NCBI GenBank assembly: GCA_964537395.1
Contig: CAZIBN010000059.1
Location: forward strand, 1-23,199
Direction of reading: 5' to 3'
DNA length: 23,199 nt
Origin: GWA2-66-18 sp964537395
Lineage (GTDB): Bacteria > Elusimicrobiota > Elusimicrobia > UBA1565 > UBA9628
Within the stretch, counting starts at the first letter, position 1, and the number at the start of each line of letters is the position of its first letter. Below, in pieces: positions 14,689-21,722 of the stretch. Made by a program: the position numbers and the translations under genes. The notes below the pieces were generated by a model. The model had not been told where the DNA came from, ran no database searches, and was given only the letters and a program-made list of their open reading frames with translations.

Positions 14689-17003
14689 TCGGGGTCGCCC
14701 TCCTTCTTAAAGAGCTTGCTGGTCCAGGACGCCTTTCGGCATTCCTCAAGCTTGACCGACAGATCGGCGATCTCGACGCGCGCCGCATCCACGGCGACCT
14801 GAAGGTCGGTCGCGCGCCGCTCGGCCTCCTCGGCCGCCTCGCGCGCCCGTGCCGCCTCGGCGTTCAGGCTCGCCCGTTCGCCGGCCGAGGCTTCGCTGAG
14901 CCCGACCTTCGCTTTCTCGATGCGGATCTCCGCGTTCTCCGTCGCCGCGGCCACCGCCTCATCGCGCTCGAGAACCATCTTCGCGATCGCCGCGTCGGCG
15001 CGCTCCTTCTCCGACTTCAGGAGCTGCTCGAACTCGGACTTCTGCGCCTGAAGGCTGCGCGCCAGCTCCGTGCGCTGAGCGGCGAGCGCCTTCTCCGCCT
15101 GCTCTCTCGCGTTCTGAAGGATCTTCCCGGTCTGAGTCTCCCGAGCAAGCTGGAGGCGGGTCGCTTCGATCGCTTCCTGCGTGCCCTGCACCTGCGCCGC
15201 CTGAGCGGTGGACAGACGCTCGAGCTCGGTCTTCTCCGATTCTAGACGGGCCTTGTCCGCCTCGGTCGACGCGAGGCGGTCCTGGAGGGCGCGCAGGGAC
15301 GCCTGCTGGGCTCCCGACTGCTCGCGCAAGCCCTCGAGCTGCTTCTCGAGCTCGAGCTTGTCGCGCAGCGCGGCGGTCCGCGCCTCTTCCTCACGGGACA
15401 GGCGCCCGGCCAGCTCGTCGGCACGAGAGCGCTGGCCGATCAGCTCGGACTCCTTGGCGAGCATGCGCTCGCCCCACGCCGTGTCCTTATGCTGAAGCTC
15501 GCGACGCAGGCGACCAAGCTCGACCTCGGCCTGGGCCCGCGCTCCGTCGGTCTCGGCGATCATTGCCTGGCGCCGTTCCGCAAGCTCGCGCTCGAGGTCC
15601 GCGCGCAGACGCGATTCAAGACGCTTCTGCTCGGACTCGTTCTCAAGACGCAGCTGATCGGCGATCTTCGCCGCGCGCGTGTTGAGCTCGTCCTGCGCCT
15701 GGATGCGCAGGCGCATCTTCTCGGACTCGACCATCTGCAGTGACGTCTGCGTGGCCTCGGCGCGGACCTCCTTTTCACGCTCGACCCACTTGCGCTGCAG
15801 GACGACGAATTCCGCCTTATACCGCTCCTGGGTCTTCTCCCAGCTGGCCGCGGCGCGGCGCAGCTCGTCGAGCTGGGCGCGGGACGACGCACCCTGACGC
15901 TCGAGCGCCCCGGCGACGGCCCGAAGGCGCTGAAGCTCGGCCGTGGACTTCTCAGCGAGGTCCTTGTGCTTGAACATCTCGGCTTCATTCTCCGCCTTGG
16001 CGCGGCGAAGGTTCGCCTCGTGCTGGGCCTCGAGGTTCTGCTTGATCGAGCCGAGGTCGCGCTGGAGGCGCTCCTGGTCGGACATCAAACGCTCCTCGCG
16101 CTCCCGGGCGCTGTGCCTCAAAGCGGCCAGGTCGCGCTCGAGGCGCTCCTGAATCAGGGCTCCTTGCTGGCGCGTAAGCGTCAGGTCGGCGCGCAGCTGA
16201 ATGGATTCCTTTTCACGATCGGATGCGCCCTGAAGCCGGGCGACGGCTTCCGCGCGCTCCTGCAGCACCTCGGCCAGGCGCTCATCGACAAGCTTGCGCT
16301 CATTGACGGCCTTCGTGAGCTCCGTGTCGGCGCCGCGAAGCTTTTCGGCGAGCACACGAAGCGTGCGGACCTCATCGTCTTTGGCGAGCGCGGTCTTCTG
16401 CCACTGCGCCTTCTCCTCGAGCCAGCGGCGCTCCATCTCCTGCAGGCGCACGGCGAAATGAGTCTCGACCTCCTTATCCTGCGTCTCGCGGGAGGCGATC
16501 TGGCTCTTGAGCGTGGTCACCCACGTCTCGCGCTCCTGCGCCAGACGCGTCTCGAGCTCTTGCGAGCGCCGTTCGAGCTTGAGCTTGGCTTCCTCATTAT
16601 CCTGGTCACGACGGTCGCGGCGAAGCTTATCCTGAAGCTCCTTGAGGGACACCTCCACCTTCGCGGCGGTGACCGTCTCCTCCTGGCTGCGCAGCTGCAT
16701 GAGCAAGGACTTCTCGCGCTCATCGCCGAGCTTCTTCTCGAGGGCCTCGAGCTTGTTCTCGAATTCGTCCTTCATGCGCTCGATCTTATCCTCGCGCTCC
16801 TTGCTCCGGTCGGGAGCCTGCGCCTGGCCGGAAGCGGCGCCGAAGGAGGGCATGGGCGGCAGGCCCGGGGCTCCGGGGCGGGAAGGAAGCGGAGGAGGCC
16901 CGGACGGCCGTCCGGCCGCGGACGGCAGCGGCGGAGGCACGGGAGCGCCCCCCTTGCCCGGAGGCAGGGGCGGCGGCGGCGGAAACTTGTCGTCAAGCGC
17001 CAT
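14685..17003 (-). CDS. Large coiled-coil protein with proline-rich N-terminus
   Basis: The 772-residue protein has no signal peptide or TM segment and is probably cytoplasmic. Residues 1-60 are Pro/Gly-rich (FPPPPPLPPGKGG, then several PPPLPS units). Residues about 66-760 are nearly uninterrupted charged heptad-like helix rich in Glu, Arg, Lys, Leu, Gln and Ala. The end is SWTSKLFKKEGDPE. A continuous coil of that length would be about 100 nm long. AAGGAGAG lies 6 bp before ATG 17003, 24 bp after the FliF-FliG fusion. No family is recognised; similarity scores to myosin- or SMC-like coils would be non-specific. Position between the rotor-like fusion and the stator suggests a cytoplasmic scaffold or tether for the same machine. 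Confidence 0.85.
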   Translation of the reverse strand: MALDDKFPPPPPLPPGKGGAPVPPPLPSAAGRPSGPPPLPSRPGAPGLPPMPSFGAASGQAQAPDRSKEREDKIERMKDEFENKLEALEKKLGDEREKSLLMQLRSQEETVTAAKVEVSLKELQDKLRRDRRDQDNEEAKLKLERRSQELETRLAQERETWVTTLKSQIASRETQDKEVETHFAVRLQEMERRWLEEKAQWQKTALAKDDEVRTLRVLAEKLRGADTELTKAVNERKLVDERLAEVLQERAEAVARLQGASDREKESIQLRADLTLTRQQGALIQERLERDLAALRHSAREREERLMSDQERLQRDLGSIKQNLEAQHEANLRRAKAENEAEMFKHKDLAEKSTAELQRLRAVAGALERQGASSRAQLDELRRAAASWEKTQERYKAEFVVLQRKWVEREKEVRAEATQTSLQMVESEKMRLRIQAQDELNTRAAKIADQLRLENESEQKRLESRLRADLERELAERRQAMIAETDGARAQAEVELGRLRRELQHKDTAWGERMLAKESELIGQRSRADELAGRLSREEEARTAALRDKLELEKQLEGLREQSGAQQASLRALQDRLASTEADKARLESEKTELERLSTAQAAQVQGTQEAIEATRLQLARETQTGKILQNAREQAEKALAAQRTELARSLQAQKSEFEQLLKSEKERADAAIAKMVLERDEAVAAATENAEIRIEKAKVGLSEASAGERASLNAEAARAREAAEEAERRATDLQVAVDAARVEIADLSVKLEECRKASWTSKLFKKEGDPE

Positions 17004-17027
17004 GGTGTTCTCTCCTTAGTAAGCCCA

Positions 17028-19073
17028 TCACGTCGGCTGCCCCTTCATCCCTTCAACCCACTGCCTCAGCCCGGGATCGGGGTTTGAGAGCAGGACCTGC
17101 TCGAACTGGACGATCGCTTCATTGGTACGGCCGAGCTGAACGTAGCAGTTGGCCAGATACTGACGCCCCTGCCATTGCGTCCCATCCTGGGACAGCGCGT
17201 ACTCCAGATATTGCGCCGCTTCCTGGAACTTGCCGGCGTCGTGAGATTGGATCCCCGCCTGCAGATACGGCTTGGCCGCCTCGGCCTGTGCGGGCGAAAC
17301 CGCCTGGGCCGGGGCCGGAAGCGCGGGCGCTGACGGCGCCGCGGCGACAGGCTGCCCGGAGGCGCTCCCGCCCGTGCCGAGGAGGTTCGCGACCGCCTGC
17401 TCGGCCGCGCGAGTGCGGGGCGCGTACTTCTCCCCCATATCGCTGGCGACCTCCTCATGAAAGCCGGACATGGCGTCGCCGCGGCTCTGCCGCACGTTGA
17501 CCTTGCTCTCCTTTTCCAGGACCTTCACGACATCCATGATCTTGGAGCGCTCCTCTTCGATCTGGGCGGGCGTCAGGCCCGCCGCGTATTCGATCGACTC
17601 CTTCAGGAGCGAGGCGGCGCCGGCAGACATGTTCGACAAAAATTTATTCACCACATCGGGCGCCGCGCCCTGAAGAGCCTTGGCCATCGACTCGGTCTTC
17701 AGCTCGCGCACGATCGTCTGCATGTCGCGGTCGGGGAAGGAAACGACGTCCTCGAACGTCAGGATGAACTTACGCACGCGCGCGTAGACGTCGGGCTTCT
17801 CGTTCTTCAAATACTCGAGAATATTAGCCCGCGTCAGCGTGTCGGCCTCGTCAAGCATCTGGGTCAGCCGCTCCATGCCGCCGACGACGAAATCCACGGA
17901 CTCCTTCACGTCGGCGTCGATGGCCATCAACTGCTCGCGGGTGACCTGGCGGAGCTTGAGGGACTCGATGGCGATCTTCGCCTGGAGCTCGACCGGCAGC
18001 AGGGTCAAGGTCGCGCGCGCGATCTCGGGCTTCAGGTAGCTGAGCACGACGGTCACGAGCCACGGCTCGTCCTGGCGAACGAGAAAGAGGTTCGCGAGGC
18101 GCTTGAAATTCTCTTCGGTGATGTAGGTGAAAGGCTCGAACTTCTTCATGGCGTCCTCGTCCTCCTCCGTCGGCACGAGCACAGGCTCCGGCGGCTTGCG
18201 GCCCAGCATGATGTCGAGCTCCCCCTTGGTGAGCTCTTCCACGGATTCGTCCTTATCTTCATCGCCGTCCTCGCCCTTGTCCTCGGACTTGTTCAGCACC
18301 TCGAACTCGCCCGACTTGCTCGCGCGCAGCGCGGCGACGTACTGCGTGAAGAAGCGCCTCAGCGGCCCGAACAGGAACGACAGGAACAGCAGCAACAGGA
18401 GAGCATAAAGCAGCGGGAGATAGACGGAGGGCTTCTTGAAATCCTCACGCCAGTCCACGAGCGGCGGCTTGTCGAACTTCGTCGGCCGAAAGACGACCTG
18501 ATCCTGCGCGAGCTTGTACTGGCCCATCGCGTCCACGATGCGGTCGCGGACCAAGGTCAGGCGGGCCTTGTCCTTGATCGCATCGAGCACGGTGTCATCG
18601 TGGATCACGGTGACCTGCAGGCGCTTGAAGATGGGCTTCAGGGAGAACCGCTCCTCCTGCACGCCCTTCATCTGCTGCGCCTGCTGGGCCTGGCTCGCCT
18701 CGGGCCGGTCGGGCGTCTCGGGACCCTGCGTGATCGTCTTCGGCTTCGGGATGCCGGGAAGCACGTAGGTCGTCTGCATGCCGCCCTTGGGGCCGGGCGC
18801 CTTCTCCTTGTACTTCTCCGACACACCCATGCCCGAGCGGTTGGACTCCTCGCTCTCGAGCTTCACCTCCATCTCCACATCGACGAACGGAGCAGCCTTG
18901 CCCTTGCCAAGGATCGGGTCGAGCACGTCGCGCTGGATCCTCAGTTCCGCCTCGGCCTTGATGTTGTTCTGCTCCTGAAACAGGTTCAGATTTGGGGACA
19001 CGACGCCGGCCGCCGCCGGCAGAGGAGCCGACGACAGCAGCGCGAGCAGCGCGGCGAAGAGAGACGTGCGCAT
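17028..19073 (-). CDS. FliF-FliG-TPR fusion, non-canonical rotor protein
   Basis: The 681-residue protein reads as follows. Signal peptide 1-22. FliF ring-building-like region 38-200 (RDVLDPILGKGKAAPFVDVE, SEKYKE, YVLPGIPKP, LQVTVIHDD, QVVFRP), with a Pro/Gln-rich insert 110-140. TM helix 216-236. Acidic linker 254-310. FliG middle domain 315-430 (DEPWLVTVVLSYLKPE, VGGMERLTQMLDEAD). FliG C-domain 436-521 (FEDVVSFPDRDMQTIVREL, MAKALQGA, FLSNMSAGAASLL). Pro/Ala linker 565-598. TPRs 600-670. FliF RBM1/RBM2 are absent. In flagella FliF forms the MS ring and FliG the torque ring as separate proteins. ATG 19073 is chosen because it opens the signal peptide and follows a TTGAAT-N17-TACACT promoter by 9 bp; ATG 19127 is a weaker alternative. 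Domain calls are by eye. Confidence 0.85.
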   Translation of the reverse strand: MRTSLFAALLALLSSAPLPAAAGVVSPNLNLFQEQNNIKAEAELRIQRDVLDPILGKGKAAPFVDVEMEVKLESEESNRSGMGVSEKYKEKAPGPKGGMQTTYVLPGIPKPKTITQGPETPDRPEASQAQQAQQMKGVQEERFSLKPIFKRLQVTVIHDDTVLDAIKDKARLTLVRDRIVDAMGQYKLAQDQVVFRPTKFDKPPLVDWREDFKKPSVYLPLLYALLLLLFLSFLFGPLRRFFTQYVAALRASKSGEFEVLNKSEDKGEDGDEDKDESVEELTKGELDIMLGRKPPEPVLVPTEEDEDAMKKFEPFTYITEENFKRLANLFLVRQDEPWLVTVVLSYLKPEIARATLTLLPVELQAKIAIESLKLRQVTREQLMAIDADVKESVDFVVGGMERLTQMLDEADTLTRANILEYLKNEKPDVYARVRKFILTFEDVVSFPDRDMQTIVRELKTESMAKALQGAAPDVVNKFLSNMSAGAASLLKESIEYAAGLTPAQIEEERSKIMDVVKVLEKESKVNVRQSRGDAMSGFHEEVASDMGEKYAPRTRAAEQAVANLLGTGGSASGQPVAAAPSAPALPAPAQAVSPAQAEAAKPYLQAGIQSHDAGKFQEAAQYLEYALSQDGTQWQGRQYLANCYVQLGRTNEAIVQFEQVLLSNPDPGLRQWVEGMKGQPT

Positions 19074-19082
19074 TCCTTGGTA

Positions 19083-19111
19083 AGTGTAAGGCGGTCCTGT
19101 TACAGATTCAA
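19083..19111 (-). promoter_or_regulatory. Sigma-70-type promoter of the FliF-FliG fusion gene
   Basis: TTGAAT (19111-19106), a 17-bp spacer and TACACT (19088-19083) lie in the 60-bp gap after the PorV-like gene. TACACT ends 9 bp before ATG 19073, so the mRNA would be leaderless or have 1-3 untranslated bases. It could supply the rotor/stator genes independently of the upstream riboswitch. Confidence 0.6.
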
Positions 19112-19133
19112 GACGGAATTTCCTCATCTTTTC

Positions 19134-20678
19134 TTACTGACGGATGGACTGCAGGAACTCGCGGACGGCGCGGTTGTTCGGATCGATCTCGAGCACGCGC
19201 TTCCAGATAGCGACCGCCTTGTCCTTTTGCTCCATCAGGAAGAACGACGAGCCCATGATCTCGAGCGCCGTCACGTTGTTGGGCTCGAGGTCGAGCACGT
19301 CCTGGGCGCGGCGCACCGCGGCGTCGTACTTGCCGTCGTAGATGGACTGGCGGGCGTCGAAGACCTTCTGGTCGATGAGCGTGAACTGCTCGGGGCCCTC
19401 GAGGCGGCGGGTCTGGTCCGCGGCACCGGCTTCCTTCTCGACCATGTTCAGCAGGCCCAGCAGCTTCTCGTCGCGGGGGTTCTTGTTGAACGCATAGCGC
19501 AGGGAGTTGACCGAGACCTTGAGGTCGCGCCCATCCACGTAGGCGATAGCGCCCCGGCGGATGAAGGTCACATACTCCTCGCCGCCGCTCGCCTGGGGCA
19601 CGAAGGCGGTCACGTTGTTCAGGCGCGCGATCATCGTGCCGACCTGCTTGTTGCCCGGGGCCGCGTCCTGGGCCTGGTTGAACTTCTGCGTCGCGAGCGC
19701 GAAGTTGCCTTCCTGGAAGGCCTCCATGCCCTGCTTGATGAAGTTCTTGACCTGCACGGTCGAGCGGTCGTTGCGCGACTGGCCGAAGCGGAAGGTGATG
19801 GAAAATCGGGTGGACGAGCCCAAGTCGTGAATTCCCTGCGCGACGTCGAGGGCGAAGCTCTTGAAGTTCAGCCCGAAGCCGAAGTCCGTCTCCTGGATCG
19901 CGGGAAGCCCGAGCAGGCCGAAGCGGAAGGCGAACCAGCGCGACACCCAGTACTCGCCGCCAAAACGCACGTCGGCGCCGCCGTTGAGGACCTTGTTGAT
20001 GTCGGCCGCGAGCGTCAGCCGCTCTTTGAACAGCCGCAGGGAGTTTCCGAACTTGATGACGACCGGGAGCTTGTCATCCGTGTCGCCGGAGCGCATCGCG
20101 AAGACGTTCTGCATGCCGAAGCCAAGACGGTAGGCGCTGCCCATCGTCTTCAGCGCGCCGATGTCGAGCGTCTTGAAGTTGTCCGAGGACGGGCCGAGCA
20201 CGCGCGTCACCTGCTTGACGCTCATGCCGAAGCTCACGGTCTCGGTCACGCCCTTGCCCCAGGACAGGCCCAGCGCCTGCTGCGAGTCGACGAACCCGCC
20301 GGCCGCGGTGATCGTCTGTGGCTCATTGGTCGCGGGGTTGAGCACGACGTCCACCTTTTCGAAGCCGGGGTTGGCGAGCTGGGTCATGCTCAATGCGAAG
20401 GTGGAGCCGCTCTTCGTCGGGTAGGCGAAGCTGAAATACGTGAGCTTCGTCTGCTGGAAGAGAGTCGCCTGCATCGTGGTGACCTCTTTGCGCTGAAGCT
20501 GAGCCAGCCCGGCGGGGTTCCAGTAGGCGGCGCTCGCATCGTCCGAGATCGCGTAGTAGGCGCCGCCCATGGCCATCGCCCGGCCGCCGGCGCCGTAGCT
20601 CAGGAAAGCGCCCGGGGTGCCGCCAGCCTGGGCGGAGGCGCTGATCGCCAGGCCTATAAAAAAACACGCTCGCGCCAT
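19134..20678 (-). CDS. PorV/UPF0164-type outer-membrane barrel protein with C-terminal TPRs
   Basis: The protein has a signal peptide MARACFFIGLAISASAQA. The family opening of PorV/PorQ/UPF0164 barrels follows: FLSYGAGGRAMAMGGAYYAI, then SAAYWNPAGLAQL. Alternating beta strands run to about residue 300, then helical TPR-like repeats at about 305-345 and 425-514 (FFLMEQKDKAVAIWKRVLEIDPNN). Length is 514 from ATG 20678. The frame is open from ATG 20747; GTG 20714 lies 10 bp after GAGGGG and is the best alternative start if a Shine-Dalgarno is required. PorV-like proteins act in envelope export or surface attachment in Bacteroidetes. It is the first gene after the c-di-GMP riboswitch and heads the motor operon, so it is the likely outer-membrane partner. 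Confidence 0.82.
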   Translation of the reverse strand: MARACFFIGLAISASAQAGGTPGAFLSYGAGGRAMAMGGAYYAISDDASAAYWNPAGLAQLQRKEVTTMQATLFQQTKLTYFSFAYPTKSGSTFALSMTQLANPGFEKVDVVLNPATNEPQTITAAGGFVDSQQALGLSWGKGVTETVSFGMSVKQVTRVLGPSSDNFKTLDIGALKTMGSAYRLGFGMQNVFAMRSGDTDDKLPVVIKFGNSLRLFKERLTLAADINKVLNGGADVRFGGEYWVSRWFAFRFGLLGLPAIQETDFGFGLNFKSFALDVAQGIHDLGSSTRFSITFRFGQSRNDRSTVQVKNFIKQGMEAFQEGNFALATQKFNQAQDAAPGNKQVGTMIARLNNVTAFVPQASGGEEYVTFIRRGAIAYVDGRDLKVSVNSLRYAFNKNPRDEKLLGLLNMVEKEAGAADQTRRLEGPEQFTLIDQKVFDARQSIYDGKYDAAVRRAQDVLDLEPNNVTALEIMGSSFFLMEQKDKAVAIWKRVLEIDPNNRAVREFLQSIRQ

Positions 20679-20714
20679 GGTCTGAACAAGCACCAACGCG
20701 CGCACGCAGCGCAC

Positions 20715-20729
20715 AGGGGTCAAGCCCCT
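20715..20729 (-). promoter_or_regulatory. Hairpin masking a GAGGGG site between riboswitch and PorV start
   Basis: In minus-strand RNA, AGGGG (20729-20725) pairs with CCCCU (20719-20715) around a CUUGA loop. AGGGG is part of GCGAGGGG, the only Shine-Dalgarno-like site upstream of the candidate GTG 20714. This could be the expression platform by which ligand binding changes ribosome access. No U-tract follows, so translational control is more likely than termination. Confidence 0.4.
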
Positions 20730-20752
20730 CGCAATTTTAGCGGGCATCTTTC

Positions 20753-20832
20753 ATTCGGTAGCCTGACGCTCCCCCAAGACCGGGAGTCATGGCTTTGCGC
20801 CCCCACCTTGCGATGGGTTTGCCGTTATCGCC
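20753..20832 (-). promoter_or_regulatory. c-di-GMP-I (GEMM) riboswitch
   Basis: Read on the minus strand, GGCAAACC (20823-20816) leads into a 6-bp stem closed by a GCAA tetraloop (CCCAUC-GCAA-GGUGGG, tetraloop 20811-20808). Then comes the signature CGCAAAGCC (20799-20791). A second stem UGAC-UCCC ... GGGA-gc-GUCA follows, and finally CUACCGA (20761-20755). Order, the GNRA loop, the GCAAA/CGCAAAGCC pair and the terminal UACCGA match the GEMM-I consensus. It lies in the leader of the PorV-FliFG-mot operon, so cyclic di-GMP probably controls that operon. Confidence 0.85.
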
Positions 20833-20926
20833 TGTTGGGCGCCGACGGAAACCGGACCACCCGCTGGATCTCCAACCCCCTGATCCCAAAACGGTCCGGA
20901 AGCGCGAAACAGGATGCTACATCACC

Positions 20927-20954
20927 AGTGTAACGGAATTATTAATTTTGTCAA
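20927..20954 (-). promoter_or_regulatory. Sigma-70 promoter of the riboswitch/motor operon
   Basis: TTGACA (20954-20949), a 16-bp AT-rich spacer and TACACT (20932-20927) form a near-consensus promoter on the minus strand. Transcription should start near 20920. That gives about 90 nt of leader before the riboswitch aptamer, and the aptamer is fully inside the transcript. It is the strongest promoter visible in the window. Confidence 0.75.
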
Positions 20955-21003
20955 GACCCCTTAATTCGCAATCTTATTATGAGGCGATCCGGTCACAGCC
21001 CCC

Positions 21004-21032
21004 TGGACAAGTTATATTCGGCCTGATACACT
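21004..21032 (+). promoter_or_regulatory. Sigma-70 promoter, leaderless-type, of the membrane protein at 21042
   Basis: TGGACA (21004-21009), a 17-bp spacer and TACACT (21027-21032) lie on the plus strand. TACACT ends 9 bp before ATG 21042. Its -35 is 50 bp from the -35 of the divergent motor operon, so the two units could share a regulator. Confidence 0.65.
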
Positions 21033-21041
21033 TCGTTGACC

Positions 21042-21716
21042 ATGGCTACGCCTGAAGAGGAGGTCCTCGCCGCGCGCAAGAAGCGCACCATCTTGCTGCT
21101 GGCCGGAGGAGCCGCCTCCTTGGTCCTTCCTCTTCTCGGTGTCGTTTACATCAAAATGAGCGAGGCAAAGACCGCCCGCCCCCCGGACAGCTCGGTCATG
21201 TTCGACCGGCGCGAGAACGGAGAGGCGAAGGTCAACGTCTCCCAGACCGTCACGATCATCAATCCTTCGGGCCCGGCCGGTTCGGCCGCCTCGTCCCTGC
21301 CCGTCGCCGGCGGCCAGACGGTGACTACCGCGCCCGGCGGATCCTCCCTCGATTTCGTCAAAGGCGGCGCGAACAACACTTATTATCAAGACAAGGCGGC
21401 CGCCGCCGCGCCGCCCGCGGCCTCGACGCGCACCGCCGTAACGCCGGTGGTGGTCCCCGAACCGGAGCCTGAGCCCAAAACCGTCGCCAAGAAAGGCGGC
21501 AAGAAAGCCTTCAGCATGCCCAAGCTCCAAGGAACCAAGGGCTTCAGCTCGTTCAAGGGAGCCTCCCCGAAGCCGACCGGCGGCACAGGCATGACCGGGG
21601 TCGCCGATCCGCAGGCCGGCAAGGACGGCGGAGACATGGCCGAGATGCTCAAGAGCGTCCCTGGCGGCGCGAACAACCCCGAAGTCCAGAAGTACCTCAA
21701 GAGCCAGGGCAAGTAG
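21042..21716 (+). CDS. Single-pass membrane protein with low-complexity tail, unknown function
   Basis: The 224-residue protein has a charged N-terminus (EEEVLAARKKR), one TM segment at about 15-36 (ILLLAGGAASLVLPLLGVVY) and a long Ala/Pro/Gly/Lys-rich remainder predicted outside the cytoplasm. It includes a PEPEPEPK run. GGANN occurs twice, at about residue 109 and near the C-terminus (VPGGANNPEVQKYLKSQGK). No family is recognised. The start at ATG 21042 rests on the promoter spacing; TTG 21036 is in frame. It diverges from the motor operon and is followed after 6 bp by an EamA transporter. Topology recalls TonB-like or pilus-assembly linkers, but no diagnostic motif supports that. Confidence 0.7.
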   Translation: MATPEEEVLAARKKRTILLLAGGAASLVLPLLGVVYIKMSEAKTARPPDSSVMFDRRENGEAKVNVSQTVTIINPSGPAGSAASSLPVAGGQTVTTAPGGSSLDFVKGGANNTYYQDKAAAAAPPAASTRTAVTPVVVPEPEPEPKTVAKKGGKKAFSMPKLQGTKGFSSFKGASPKPTGGTGMTGVADPQAGKDGGDMAEMLKSVPGGANNPEVQKYLKSQGK

Positions 21717-21722
21717 AGCCCC

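Noticed and set aside
17457..20933. 1158-codon open plus-strand frame
   Set aside because: It is antisense to the PorV-like and FliF-FliG genes, is Leu/Arg/Gly/His-rich and shows no domain; the opposite strand has clear families. It is a GC-bias shadow.
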